Shown: positions 54,249-63,615 of the stretch, piece after piece
How positions within the stretch are numbered: position 1 is the first letter of the stretch
Layout of the letters: each line of letters begins with the position of its first letter
Notes under the pieces: model-generated
Told to the model about the DNA's origin: nothing
Database searches by the model: none
What the model saw: the letters and a program-made list of their open reading frames with translations, nothing else
Translations under genes and position numbers: made by a program
Source of the DNA: Symbiopectobacterium purcellii_A
Lineage (GTDB): Bacteria > Pseudomonadota > Gammaproteobacteria > Enterobacterales > Enterobacteriaceae
Length of the DNA stretch: 64,000 nucleotides
Assembly (NCBI RefSeq): GCF_052050035.1
Contig: NZ_CP189882.1
Location: 3,472,001-3,536,000, forward strand
Direction: 5' to 3'

Positions 54249-57119
54249 TTGAAATACCTCGCTTCATTTCACACGACGCTGAAAATTTCCCGCTACCTGT
54301 TCAGGGTGCTGGCGATGATATTATGGATGCTGGGGGCGCTGATTTCCATATTCTATTTCAGCAAGGTACTTAACGATAAAGAAGCTGAGTTACGCCTGGA
54401 ATATAACCATAGCTACGATCAGTCGCAGGAGTATATTCGTCGCACCACGGACATCGTGCGGGAACTACGCTACGTGGCTGTCAGCCATGTCAACATGGCG
54501 CCCGCGCACGCCACGCCGCCTGCCGCGAATATCCTGCGCACACCGCTGCTTTCGCTCTATCCTTTAACCGCAGGTGCCGACTGCCAGACGATCTACCAGA
54601 GCCAAAAAGGGCAGTTGGATGCAGTCAGCGCATTTTTTACCGATTGGCAGGATAACTTCTCCACGGTATACGATCTGAACCGGGTGTTTTTTGTCGATGG
54701 CGCCTGGCAGTGCATGATGGATTTTGGTATCCGTAATCAGGCGCTGGATCGCGATAATTTGTTGCAGAACCTGCAAGAACGGTTTGCCGATAAAAAGCAT
54801 GCGACGCAGGGCGAATGGCGCGATGAAACGGTGTATTGGATAACCCCGGCCTCCGATCCCGATATTGGCTATCTGTATGCCATTACACCGATTTATAAAG
54901 GGGATCGTCTGGAAACCCTGATTGGTATCGAGCAAACCATTCGTCTGGATGATTTTGTCGCTGCGGGCAAATTTACGGTCGGTGCCAAACTGCTCGATCA
55001 GTTTAATCAACCGTTGCTGCAATTTACCGATAAAGAGCGCAACGGATCGTTGACGTCCAGCTATCCGAACGATCGTACTTATTTTGGTTATGTGGACGGT
55101 TACGACGAAATTATCCTGAAGAAAGCCTTACCGCCAACCACTTTTAATATCGTCTATTTCATGCCGTTTAGCGTGCTGCTGTCGCAGTTAAACGCGCTGA
55201 TTATCAACATCGTGTTGTTAAATCTGCTCTCTGCGCTGGTGCTGTTTATTCTCGCCTGGACGTTCGAACGCAAGATGTTTCTACCCGCGCAGATTAATGC
55301 GTTTCAACTGGAAGAGAACGAACAGTTTAACCGTAAGATCGTGGCTTCTGCGCCCGTAGGCATTTGTATTTTGCGCATCAGTGACGGCACTAACCTGCTA
55401 AGTAACGAACTGGCGCATAACTACCTGAATTTGTTAACCCATGAAGATCGGCTCAAGATCACGCGCATTATCTGTGAACAGCAATCAAAATATGTCGATG
55501 TGGTCACCAGCCGGAACCACCATCTGCAAATCAGTTTCGTTCATTCGCGCTATCGCAATGAAAATGTGGCCATTTGCGTGCTCTCCGATGTGAGCTCACG
55601 GGTGAAAATGGAAGAGTCTCTGCAAGAAATGGCCAATGCCGCTGAACAGGCAAGCCAGTCAAAATCGATGTTTTTGGCTACGGTCAGCCATGAACTGCGC
55701 ACACCGCTGTACGGGATTATCGGTAATCTGGATTTGCTCCGTACCAAAAGCCTGTCGAAAGATGCTAATCGATTAGCGGCGGCGATGCAGAACTCCTCAG
55801 CGCTGCTGCTCAAAATCATCAGTGATATTCTCGACTTTTCCAAGATAGAGTCGGAACAGCTTAAAATCGAACCGGCTATTTTTACTCCACAGGAAGTGGT
55901 TAGCCATATCACCAGCAACTATCTGCCTCTGGTAGTACGAAAAAACCTGACGCTCTACTGCTTTATCGATCCGTCGGTGCCGGCAACCTTGTCGGGTGAT
56001 CCGGTACGCTTGCAGCAGGTACTCTCTAATCTGGTGAGCAATGCGATTAAATTTACCGATACCGGCTGTATCATCTTTCAGGTGTGTTGCACCGACGGCT
56101 ATCTCGAGTTTTGGGTACGTGATACTGGCGTGGGGATTAATCCCCGCGAAGCGCTCAAGCTGTTCGATCCCTTTTTCCAGGCGGGTAGCGGCGTTCAGCG
56201 CCATTTTCAGGGAACCGGATTGGGGTTGGCCATCTGCGAAAAGCTGGTGAATCTGATGGATGGCGACATGTCGCTGATATCTGAACCCGGGCTGGGCAGT
56301 CAGTTTGGCATTCGTATTCCGCTCTATCAGGCACATTACGTTGTCCCGACGGTCAGCGATGCGCTTCGGCAGAAAACCTGCTGGCTGCGGATGCGTAATG
56401 CCAGTCTTGAGCACAACGCGCTCAGTTTGCTGCATCAATATGGCCTCTCTGCTACCCGCTATTCTGACCAGGCTGTGCAGGAAGATGACATTGTCATCAG
56501 CGATTATCCGCAGGCTACGCCGCCGCTTTCGCGCTGGAGCGTGTTGTTCAGTCACGTGCACATCGGCAGCACACAGGAGAGTGAGGCAGGGCACTGGGTT
56601 ATCAGCACCGCCGGATTGCCGGATTTACCGGCGCTGCTGGAACGCTTGTGCCGTAATAAAGAGGGTGAAGAGGAAACCCTGGCCGAGCTGAATACTCGCG
56701 CCCAATCGCACTATAACCTGGTGGACAATAGCGACATCTTGATACTGGTGGTGGACGATCATCCGATCAACCGTCGTTTGCTCGCCGATCAGCTTGGGTC
56801 ATTGGGTTATCAGGTCATTACCGCTAATGATGGCGTGGATGCACTAAGCGCGCTGGCGAAGCAAACGGCGGATATCGTGCTGACCGATGTCAACATGCCG
56901 AATATGGATGGCTATACGTTGACCCGTACCTTGCGCGCACATTGCTGGGACGCGCCCGTCATTGGTGTCACCGCCAACGCGCTCGCGGAAGAACGACAAC
57001 GTTGTTTGGCTGCGGGGATGGACAACTGTTTATCGAAACCGGTTACGCTGGATGTGTTGCAACAGTGTTTGTCGCAGTACAGTCTTCATGTGCGTGAAAA
57101 GCGGGGTAGCGCGACGTAA
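54249..57119 (+). CDS. rcsC: RcsC, hybrid sensor kinase of the Rcs envelope-stress phosphorelay
   Basis: 956 residues from a TTG start at 54249 (MKYLASFHTTLKISRYLFRV); the sequence matches E. coli RcsC from this codon. Membrane helices at about 20-40 and 315-335 enclose a periplasmic sensor. Then a PAS-like region, HisKA with ATVSHELRTPLYGIIGN (His about 480), HATPase (NLVSNAIKFTD, DTGVGI, GTGLGLAICEKL), the RcsC ABL domain, and a receiver (VVDDHPINRRLLADQ; phospho-Asp in LTDVNMPNMDGY, about 875). It passes phosphate to RcsD then RcsB. Convergent with rcsB. Confidence 0.97.
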   Translation: MKYLASFHTTLKISRYLFRVLAMILWMLGALISIFYFSKVLNDKEAELRLEYNHSYDQSQEYIRRTTDIVRELRYVAVSHVNMAPAHATPPAANILRTPLLSLYPLTAGADCQTIYQSQKGQLDAVSAFFTDWQDNFSTVYDLNRVFFVDGAWQCMMDFGIRNQALDRDNLLQNLQERFADKKHATQGEWRDETVYWITPASDPDIGYLYAITPIYKGDRLETLIGIEQTIRLDDFVAAGKFTVGAKLLDQFNQPLLQFTDKERNGSLTSSYPNDRTYFGYVDGYDEIILKKALPPTTFNIVYFMPFSVLLSQLNALIINIVLLNLLSALVLFILAWTFERKMFLPAQINAFQLEENEQFNRKIVASAPVGICILRISDGTNLLSNELAHNYLNLLTHEDRLKITRIICEQQSKYVDVVTSRNHHLQISFVHSRYRNENVAICVLSDVSSRVKMEESLQEMANAAEQASQSKSMFLATVSHELRTPLYGIIGNLDLLRTKSLSKDANRLAAAMQNSSALLLKIISDILDFSKIESEQLKIEPAIFTPQEVVSHITSNYLPLVVRKNLTLYCFIDPSVPATLSGDPVRLQQVLSNLVSNAIKFTDTGCIIFQVCCTDGYLEFWVRDTGVGINPREALKLFDPFFQAGSGVQRHFQGTGLGLAICEKLVNLMDGDMSLISEPGLGSQFGIRIPLYQAHYVVPTVSDALRQKTCWLRMRNASLEHNALSLLHQYGLSATRYSDQAVQEDDIVISDYPQATPPLSRWSVLFSHVHIGSTQESEAGHWVISTAGLPDLPALLERLCRNKEGEEETLAELNTRAQSHYNLVDNSDILILVVDDHPINRRLLADQLGSLGYQVITANDGVDALSALAKQTADIVLTDVNMPNMDGYTLTRTLRAHCWDAPVIGVTANALAEERQRCLAAGMDNCLSKPVTLDVLQQCLSQYSLHVREKRGSAT

Positions 57120-57138
57120 GCGTGTTTACGGTGATGTT

Positions 57139-57166
57139 CGTCGTTCCTGGCTCAGCAGGAACGACG
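57139..57166. terminator. Hairpin between convergent rcsC and rcsB
   Basis: Perfect 11-bp stem CGTCGTTCCTG/CAGGAACGACG with a 6-nt loop. No T run on either side; a probable bidirectional stop. Confidence 0.55.
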
Positions 57167-57197
57167 GATCGATCGCATGAAAGGGAGGGCTGAGTGC

Positions 57198-57851
57198 TTA
57201 TGCACTTTCTCCCGGTTCGGCACCGTTGATGGAAGAGAGGTATTTCAGCAGGACAATATCGTTATCAACACCCAGCTTGGTCATGGCAGATTTTTTCTGG
57301 CTGCTGATGGTCTTGATGCTGCGGTTCAGCTTTTTAGCAATCTCCGTCACCAGAAAGCCTTCTGCAAACAGGCGCAGCACTTCACTCTCTTTCGGTGACA
57401 GGCGCTTGTCGCCGTAACCGCTGGCGCCGATTTTTTCCAGCACCTTGGCAACGCTGTCCGGGGTGAATTTCTTGCCCTTTTGCAAGGCAGCCAGCGCTTT
57501 GGGCAAGTCGGTTGGTGCCCCTTGCTTCAATACAATGCCTTCGATATCAAGGTCCAACACCGCACTCAAAATGGCGGGATTGTTGTTCATGGTCAGCACA
57601 ATGATTGCCAGATGGGGGAAATGGCGTTTGATGTATCTGATCAGCGTGATGCCATCACCGTATTTATCACCAGGCATGGATAAATCGGTAATTAATACTT
57701 TGGCATCCAGTTTCGGCAGATGATTGATCAGTGCTGTTGAGTCTTCAAACTCACCCACCACGTTAACCCACTCAATTTGTTCAAGCGATTTTTTAATGCC
57801 AAAAAGGACAATCGGATGGTCGTCAGCGATAATTACGTTTAAATTACTCAT
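57198..57851 (-). CDS. rcsB: RcsB, response regulator of the Rcs phosphorelay
   Basis: 217 residues (216 in E. coli). Receiver domain at 1-120 with acidic pocket IIADDHPIV and phospho-Asp in LITDLSMPGDKYGDG (56). LuxR-type HTH at about 150-205 (LSPKESEVLRLFAEGFLVTE; KKLNRSIKTISSQKKSAM). It turns on capsule and rprA and represses flagella, alone or with RcsA. It begins 8 bp after rcsD. Confidence 0.98.
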   Translation of the reverse strand: MSNLNVIIADDHPIVLFGIKKSLEQIEWVNVVGEFEDSTALINHLPKLDAKVLITDLSMPGDKYGDGITLIRYIKRHFPHLAIIVLTMNNNPAILSAVLDLDIEGIVLKQGAPTDLPKALAALQKGKKFTPDSVAKVLEKIGASGYGDKRLSPKESEVLRLFAEGFLVTEIAKKLNRSIKTISSQKKSAMTKLGVDNDIVLLKYLSSINGAEPGESA

Positions 57852-57859
57852 CGTTTTAT

Positions 57860-60520
57860 TTACTCGTCTTGTTGGCCATTAGGCTGCAATAATACACTGA
57901 CAAGTTCGTCGATCTCATCAATATCGTGTTTGATTTCTTCGCTCTCCTGTTCGGTAATATGCCGCTCAAGTTGTTCACACAATTGTTTGCCAGGGTGCAG
58001 ATTTAGCATGGCAAACACACCCTTAAGTCGATGCGCCGTTTGTGCCAGCGTTGAAAAGTCGCCTGTTTCTGCATCAGTATACAGTTTGACCATGTCATCG
58101 GGTACCGTTTCAACGAACAGCGAAAAATAGTCGCTGGCTTTTAGTTGTCGGGCGTATTCTTGAATATCCGTCGGCGCAGCATCGTGCGTAGCGACCTCAA
58201 ATTGTTGCTCAATCAACGCCAACAATGCATCTTGCAGTAGCTGATTAATATTATAATTGGTACGTAATCGACGCGGTGCCAATAAGGTCACCTCGGTATC
58301 CTCACCGTTCACCAGCAGCGTGTTATCCGCCATTTTTGCTTCATCATCGACAATACGCAGATCGAACTCCTGAGGCATTTGACGCTCATCGGCGTTGACG
58401 CATTCGGCCCCCCAACTGGAGAGCAGATGCTGTACGATCTGCCGTACCTCATTGGCGGTGATGTCTAACAGCACCGTCATGTCTTCCAACAGTTTTTCGT
58501 CTTCATCCCCGCTGTTAGCGCTGGCGGGCAGCGTGACCGTTAAGTGGTAGTGCGTGCCGAGGTCTTGTTTGCAGGAGATACTCAGATCGCCGCCAAGTTT
58601 GCTTGCAAGTTGATGGCACAGAAACAGCGCAAAACCAGAATTCTGTTGGGAGCGATCTGCCGATGGTGCCGTTATCCAGGGGTGGCGCAGATTATCCAGT
58701 TCTGCTGCTGACATGCGGGTGCCGGTATCGCTGAGTCGGATAGCGATTTTGTCCGCCTGCTGGGCATCTGCTTCCAGCGTGAAGGTTATCTTGCCGTAAT
58801 CCGTATTGGTGATAGCGTAATCGAGCAACAGCAGCAGCGCTTTTTGCAGCATCGCCATGTCGCCCACATACAAACGTTGCGGCTCTAAGCGGTAGTGATG
58901 AAACAGATGCAATCCTTTTTGGGAAAGACGCGGCAGGCTGGCAAGCAGCAAGCTATCCATCATTGCTAGGGGAGAAAACGGCACCACGTCTGGTTGCCAT
59001 GTGTCGCTGTCGAGCCGGTCATGGAGCGCAATATTATCCAGTAGCGCGATGGTTTGCGCTGTTTCATCCGAGGCTTTACGTAATAATTTGGCGCGCACAT
59101 CGTCGTCCACGGTTTGTGCCACGGACCGTAAATGTTGCTGCAAGGCCTGCATTGGCGTATGCAGCTCCTGGCGAAGATGGGTTAACAGCCGTTGGCGCGC
59201 CAGCACGTTTTTATCGTATTCGCGTTGTGCCAATTGCATCTTTTTATGCACCAGGATTTCTTTATCCTGCTCGCGAATCAGAAACAGATTGTGCTCTGGC
59301 ATTTGCGGGTGACTGAACTGCAAAATCTCGTACATCTCGTTGTTGATGGTTGCCTGTACCACGCCCTGATGCTCGCGCGCCATCGCGGCGATTTTCTCCA
59401 AACTTAAATGGGGCAACAGGTGCTCGGCAATGGCATTTTGTACCACCACGCGGTTAGCAGAAAAATCATAGACCAGAATGCCAATCGGGATGCGTTTAAC
59501 GATCTCTTGATAAAGCGCCTGCTGTTTGCGCAAACGCGGTGAGGGATCGTCGCGCGCATCACGGTTAGGCTGACGCCACAGGTAGAACCCAGTGAGGGCC
59601 AGCGCCAACAGCGCCAGATTCAACAGCAGCAACCAGATATTATTACGCGCCATATCGGCTGCGAATTGCCGCAGAGGTAACTGATAAACGATGTTGACCG
59701 GCGCATTAACCAGCGGTGCGGCTACCTCTAGCAGTGAACCGTTTAACTGAACACGGGTGGTATCTTCGTTGTTGGTGAATGCTTCACTGCTGGTGCCCAC
59801 GGTGTCTGCGCGCAGGATGAAATTGTCGCGCGACAGCGTATGTGGGATCAGATCGTTGATGGGCAAATCAAAGGCAATGATGGTTGCCAGATGGCCCGGC
59901 TGGTTGAACGTGGTGCGCAGCGTAAAATAGTAGTCATTGTAAAAGCGCAGCTTGCGGATGGGAGAGAAGCTCTCGCGTTCATCGAGCGCGTTTGACTGTT
60001 GCAGCATCTCTGTGCGCCGGGCTTCGGCAATCGCTGTGATATAGCTGCCGCGAAACTGTGCGGAAATGTCTTTCAGTATCTGCGTGGAAATCATACTCAG
60101 GCTGTTATCTACACCGTTAAGGTAGTACATGGAGTAGATATCGCTCTCAGCACCCCACAGTATATCAAGATAACGTGAAATCTTGTGCACCGCGCTCAGC
60201 GTTGATTTATCGTGCTGACCAAAGATGAGCGCATCGGTTTTCTGGCCGTTTTTTTCCACATAGAACACATCCGGCAGCAAACTGATGGCATTGACGCTAT
60301 CTTCTCCGCCTGCGGCGGCATCGTTGTTCAGATTGCTATAGATTTGGTAGGTAAAGAAGCGATAGGTATCGATGCGCTTTTGCATCCCGAGCGCGAGGGT
60401 GTTGAGCGTAGCCTTTTTCTCTGCCAACCAGTTGTTCACGATATTGTAGCTCAGCGTGCCGGTTGTCAGCAGTAGCAGCAGGGCGAACAGGGTAAGGTAG
60501 CGAAGCAGACTCGCAGGCAT
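57860..60520 (-). CDS. rcsD: RcsD, histidine phosphotransfer protein of the Rcs phosphorelay
   Basis: 886 residues (890 in E. coli). Membrane helices at about 8-28 and 300-320 flank a periplasmic domain. The kinase-like region is degenerate: where kinases have S-H-E-L-R-T-P it reads R-Q-E-L-H-T-P, so there is no phospho-accepting His. The C-terminal HPt domain has it, in LAQTAHRLKGVFAML (about 838). It relays phosphate from RcsC to RcsB. IS256 copy 5 lies 96 bp upstream and may affect its promoter. Confidence 0.96.
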   Translation of the reverse strand: MPASLLRYLTLFALLLLLTTGTLSYNIVNNWLAEKKATLNTLALGMQKRIDTYRFFTYQIYSNLNNDAAAGGEDSVNAISLLPDVFYVEKNGQKTDALIFGQHDKSTLSAVHKISRYLDILWGAESDIYSMYYLNGVDNSLSMISTQILKDISAQFRGSYITAIAEARRTEMLQQSNALDERESFSPIRKLRFYNDYYFTLRTTFNQPGHLATIIAFDLPINDLIPHTLSRDNFILRADTVGTSSEAFTNNEDTTRVQLNGSLLEVAAPLVNAPVNIVYQLPLRQFAADMARNNIWLLLLNLALLALALTGFYLWRQPNRDARDDPSPRLRKQQALYQEIVKRIPIGILVYDFSANRVVVQNAIAEHLLPHLSLEKIAAMAREHQGVVQATINNEMYEILQFSHPQMPEHNLFLIREQDKEILVHKKMQLAQREYDKNVLARQRLLTHLRQELHTPMQALQQHLRSVAQTVDDDVRAKLLRKASDETAQTIALLDNIALHDRLDSDTWQPDVVPFSPLAMMDSLLLASLPRLSQKGLHLFHHYRLEPQRLYVGDMAMLQKALLLLLDYAITNTDYGKITFTLEADAQQADKIAIRLSDTGTRMSAAELDNLRHPWITAPSADRSQQNSGFALFLCHQLASKLGGDLSISCKQDLGTHYHLTVTLPASANSGDEDEKLLEDMTVLLDITANEVRQIVQHLLSSWGAECVNADERQMPQEFDLRIVDDEAKMADNTLLVNGEDTEVTLLAPRRLRTNYNINQLLQDALLALIEQQFEVATHDAAPTDIQEYARQLKASDYFSLFVETVPDDMVKLYTDAETGDFSTLAQTAHRLKGVFAMLNLHPGKQLCEQLERHITEQESEEIKHDIDEIDELVSVLLQPNGQQDE

Positions 60521-60608
60521 GATAACAGTTCCTACTTGGCAGAGCGTAAGATGAGAGAATGAAATGCATTGACCTCAGCCAGCAACAAATAAGGACAACC
60601 TGGGCCTT

Positions 60609-61932
60609 GAGCGGTCGAGTCTGTAAAGAATTTCGTGTAAATGGCTCCATCGCTTAACCGGAAATCCGATCTCCATACATCAACATGAATTGGCTCATAG
60701 CCGGTTTCCAGTCTCTGATTGGTAGGGTCCATTTAGCCGAGATATTATGCAAGGCTAGATAGAATAATTTTAGCACCGAGTCATCCGTTGGAAATATTCG
60801 TCGCGTTTTCGTTATCTTGCGCAATGAAGCATTTAACGACTCTATCGCGTTGGTGGTGTAGATAACCTTGCGGATCTCCGGCGGAAAGTCAAAAATGACG
60901 ATGAGACGTTCCCAATTATTTCTCCACGATGGACTGATCGTCGGGAACTGCTCATCCCATTTGGCCGCGAAGGCATCCAGGGCCTCTTCAGCGCCCTCTA
61001 GCGTTGCGGAACTATAGATAGTGCGCAGGTCAGCAGCAACGGCTTTACGCTCTTTCCAGCCGACGTAGCGCAGCGAGTTCCGCACCTGATGCACGATGCA
61101 GAGCTGTACCCGCGTATGCGGGTAAACAGCTTCAATGGCATCAGGAAAGCCCTTCAGGCCATCGCAGCAGGCGATGAAGATGTCCTGTAGCCCACGATTT
61201 TTCAGTTCTGTCATTACAGATAACCAGAACTTGGCCCCCTCGGTTTTGGCTATCCATAGCCCCAGCAGCTCTTTTTCGCCCTGGCCGTTGATGCCTAGAG
61301 CCAAGTAAACAGACTTGTTGGTCACGGCTCCGCCGTCCTGGCTTTTGACCACAATACAGTCAAGGTAAACAATGGGATAAAACGCATCCAGCGGCCGTTG
61401 CTGCCAGCGCTTAACGTCATCCATCACGGCATTGGTCACTTGAGAAATGAAGCCAGCGGAAACATCGACCCCGTAGACTTCTTTAAAGTGAGCCTGAATA
61501 TCACGGGTTGATATTCCTCTGGAATAGAGAGAAATAATGCGGTCATCGAAGCCGTTAAGCTGCTTTTCGTGCTTACCGATCAGTGTCGGCTCGAAGGTAC
61601 TGTTGCGGTCGCGCGGAATATCGAGCTCGATCTCCCCATTTTGGCTACGTACGCTCTTGGATGTCTTGCCATTGCGGGAGTTGCCTGAATTATTACCAGC
61701 CGGGTCATGCTTAGCATACCCAAGGTGTATCTCCATCTCAGCTTGAAGAACCCGTTCCGCCAGTCTTTTAGTCAGCACCTTGAGTAGGCCTGATTCACCC
61801 AGAAGCTCCTGAGGGGAGTGGCAATTCTGAAGCAGTTGGTCAATAAGTTCGTTGCTGATAGGCATTTTTTGTCCTCTGAAGGTTTTCCTCAAAATGCCAT
61901 TTACACAGATCTTTTTACACTCTCGAGCGGTC
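60609..61932 (-). mobile_element. IS256-family copy 5 (60617-61924) with GAGCGGTC duplication
   Basis: 1308 bp; ends GAGTCTGTAAAGAATTTCGT and, from the right, GAGAGTGTAAAAAGATCTGT. The 8-bp duplication GAGCGGTC is at 60609-60616 and 61925-61932. It belongs to the same variant as copy 4. It splits a small ORF upstream of rcsD. Confidence 0.93.
60654..61865 (-). CDS. IS256-family transposase, intact (variant 2)
   Basis: 403 residues from ATG 61865 (MPISNELIDQLLQNCHSPQE). The frame is also open upstream into flanking sequence, but the IS start is clear. Catalytic Asp, Asp and Glu are in YLDCIVVK, ACCDGLKGF and TTNAIESLNAS. Differs from the copy-1 protein at about ten positions (EMEIHLGY, SRGISTRD, DAFYPIV, LGINGQGE, GLQDIFIACC). 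Confidence 0.93.
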   Translation of the reverse strand: MPISNELIDQLLQNCHSPQELLGESGLLKVLTKRLAERVLQAEMEIHLGYAKHDPAGNNSGNSRNGKTSKSVRSQNGEIELDIPRDRNSTFEPTLIGKHEKQLNGFDDRIISLYSRGISTRDIQAHFKEVYGVDVSAGFISQVTNAVMDDVKRWQQRPLDAFYPIVYLDCIVVKSQDGGAVTNKSVYLALGINGQGEKELLGLWIAKTEGAKFWLSVMTELKNRGLQDIFIACCDGLKGFPDAIEAVYPHTRVQLCIVHQVRNSLRYVGWKERKAVAADLRTIYSSATLEGAEEALDAFAAKWDEQFPTISPSWRNNWERLIVIFDFPPEIRKVIYTTNAIESLNASLRKITKTRRIFPTDDSVLKLFYLALHNISAKWTLPIRDWKPAMSQFMLMYGDRISG

Positions 61933-61988
61933 TCTTTTGTCTCCGCGCTCTTGATTTGGTCTTGCGCTTCTCGCGTTACTTTGCCCAT

Positions 61989-62429
61989 GTTCCACGCACC
62001 ACCTTCTTTTTGTCCGGCTCCCTTTTTATCATAACTTCCTCACTGAATCGAAACTTCCTTAACCCCGTAGTGTAACTTCTAATATTAATCGGAACAGTTA
62101 ACCCTTTTTGCTGTGATATTCGCCAATAGTGAGAGGGGAACCTCAGGAGGTCGTAAGCATAGGGGCAAAAAAAAGCTGGTAAAAACCGGCTAAAGGATCG
62201 GAAATTGGGAAATAAATGATGATAGCAACGCTATTTTACCGCGTTGTGTTCGGCGCTTTTGTCGATTGATGCGATTAATTATTGAGCGATAGCATCTGTA
62301 ATGCACGGCACCCATTTGCTGTTGTGATTGTTTACAATGATTTGACCGTAGATAGCACGTAAGCCTGTCTCACGCCATCCGCTTTTTGCCATATAATCCC
62401 GTGCTTTACGTTTGAGCTTTGGGGTAAGG
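61989..62429. other. Gap upstream of menF
   Basis: 441 bp with no supported gene apart from the possible start of the small split ORF. E. coli has elaB next to menF; nothing like it is seen. It should hold the menF promoter (a TATAAT-like sequence is at 62391-62397). Confidence 0.4.
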
Positions 62430-62885
62430 GTGAAACAACTTTCTCACTTGTTGCGTCGTATGCAGCAGGTATTGCGTGAACCGCAGCCAGCATTGCCGGG
62501 AAGCCGACAACTCTTCGTCTCTTTGTCCATGGATGTCGCGGCGGCAGAAGAGAGTGAGCCATCACTGTTGCCCTGGTTGGCCACCCAGCCCGTTTATCCC
62601 CAGTTTTACTGGCAGCACCGGCAGGAGCCGGAAGAGGCTGCTGTGTGTGGTATCGTGCGCGGTTTTCGTCATGCCATTGATGCATAAGGTTTTTTCAATG
62701 TTATCGCAGTGCGTCAGATGTGCGTGTCTGGGGCCTCAACGGTTTTGAGCGTACCACTGCGGATGGGGAAGAATCGGCTGACTACCTCTTTTTACCGCGC
62801 GTTGAAGTCATTCGTCAGGGCAACCAGCTAAGTCTCAAGGTGAATTTGTTCAGTGAGGCCTCACTGCAGGCGGATGCCGATGCCC
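62430..62885 (+). pseudogene. menF: MenF isochorismate synthase, N-terminal part, triply broken
   Basis: Start GTG 62430 after GGGGTAAGG (VKQLSHLLRRMQQVLREPQP). WLATQPVYPQFYWQHRQ is typical of MenF. A TAA at 62685-62687 follows HAIDA, then a frameshift near 62705 leads into ASDVRVWGLNGFERTTADGE and LFSEASLQADADA. IS30 copy 2 cuts the gene at about 62886. No catalytic domain is visible. MenF makes isochorismate from chorismate for menaquinone. Confidence 0.85.
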
Positions 62886-63615
62886 CATTCCCACTCGAAA
62901 CGCAACAAAACGGTAGAGGCTTATGCCACCAGTAAGTGCGTTAAAAATACCTCATTGGGAGAACGATAGCCCAGCGATTTTCTGCCCCTTGTATTGAGTA
63001 TGTGTTCGAGTTCGGCAATCTTACGATGACTGACCTGACTGAAGTCTGTTCCCTTTGGGTAAAAACGTCGTATCAGCCCGTTGGTGTGCTCATTCAAGCC
63101 CCTCTCCCAGGAATGATAAGGATGGGCAAAGTAGACCTGCGCCCCTGTGATTTGAGTAATTTGCTCGTGCAGAGCGAATTCAGGGCCGTTATCAGCTGTT
63201 AGGGTCTTAAACTTGCAAAAGGTATTAGCTTCAATGTCCCTGAAAGCAGCAACCACAGTCTCCGCACGCTTATTAGGCAGTTTGCGAATGATGACGGTTT
63301 TCAATGCATTATCTACGATGGTTAACAAGAATGACTTCTGGTCTTTGCCAAAAATAGTGTCAATTTCGAAGTGGCCAGGCTCCTGTTTAAGCTCGGCTTG
63401 AGCTGGGCGATACTCAATACCAACACGGTTGGGAATAGGGCCTGATTTGAGGTTTTCGGCATTGTACCTGTAACGTTTTCCCCGATGAGGAAGTTGCTGA
63501 TATAGCTCCCCGCCAGCCTGTCTCTCCTGCAGGATATAGCGATATAGCGTATTCTTGCTGACAGATATACCGAATTCCAGGTGCAAACGGCCACTGATGA
63601 TTTCAGGTGAAGAGT
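62886..63615 (-). mobile_element. IS30-family element, copy 2, truncated by IS903-like element
   Basis: The right end CATTCCCACTCGAAACGCAA is present at menF; the other end is missing because an IS903-like element starts at 63616. Sequence is close to copy 1. Confidence 0.9.
62921..63612 (-). pseudogene. IS30 transposase, C-terminal two thirds
   Basis: Begins within SSPEIISGRLHLEFGISVSK and continues unbroken to HLLVA. The DDE parts GHFEIDTIFG, TADNGPEF and HSWERGLNEHTNG are present, but the N-terminal DNA-binding motifs are lost. Confidence 0.9.

Larger units (their letters stand above)
60530..61988 (-). pseudogene. Small unidentified ORF split by IS256 copy 5
   Basis: Without the IS, a 46-codon frame runs from ATG 61988 (MGKVTREAQDQIKSAETKET) to AFHSLILRSAK. 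An upstream ATG with a GAGG site (ATGATAAAAAGGGAGCC, about 62030) is in another frame, so the gene may also be frameshifted; the joined reading would be GAGQKEGGAWNMGKVTRE. No family recognised. Confidence 0.3.

Noticed and set aside
55797..56594. 265-codon open frame antisense to rcsC
   Set aside because: Overlaps conserved kinase domains of rcsC; no recognisable protein.
60654..61988. 444-residue form of the IS256 transposase starting at 61988
   Set aside because: The first 41 codons lie outside or in the end of the IS; the family start at 61865 gives the normal 403 residues.
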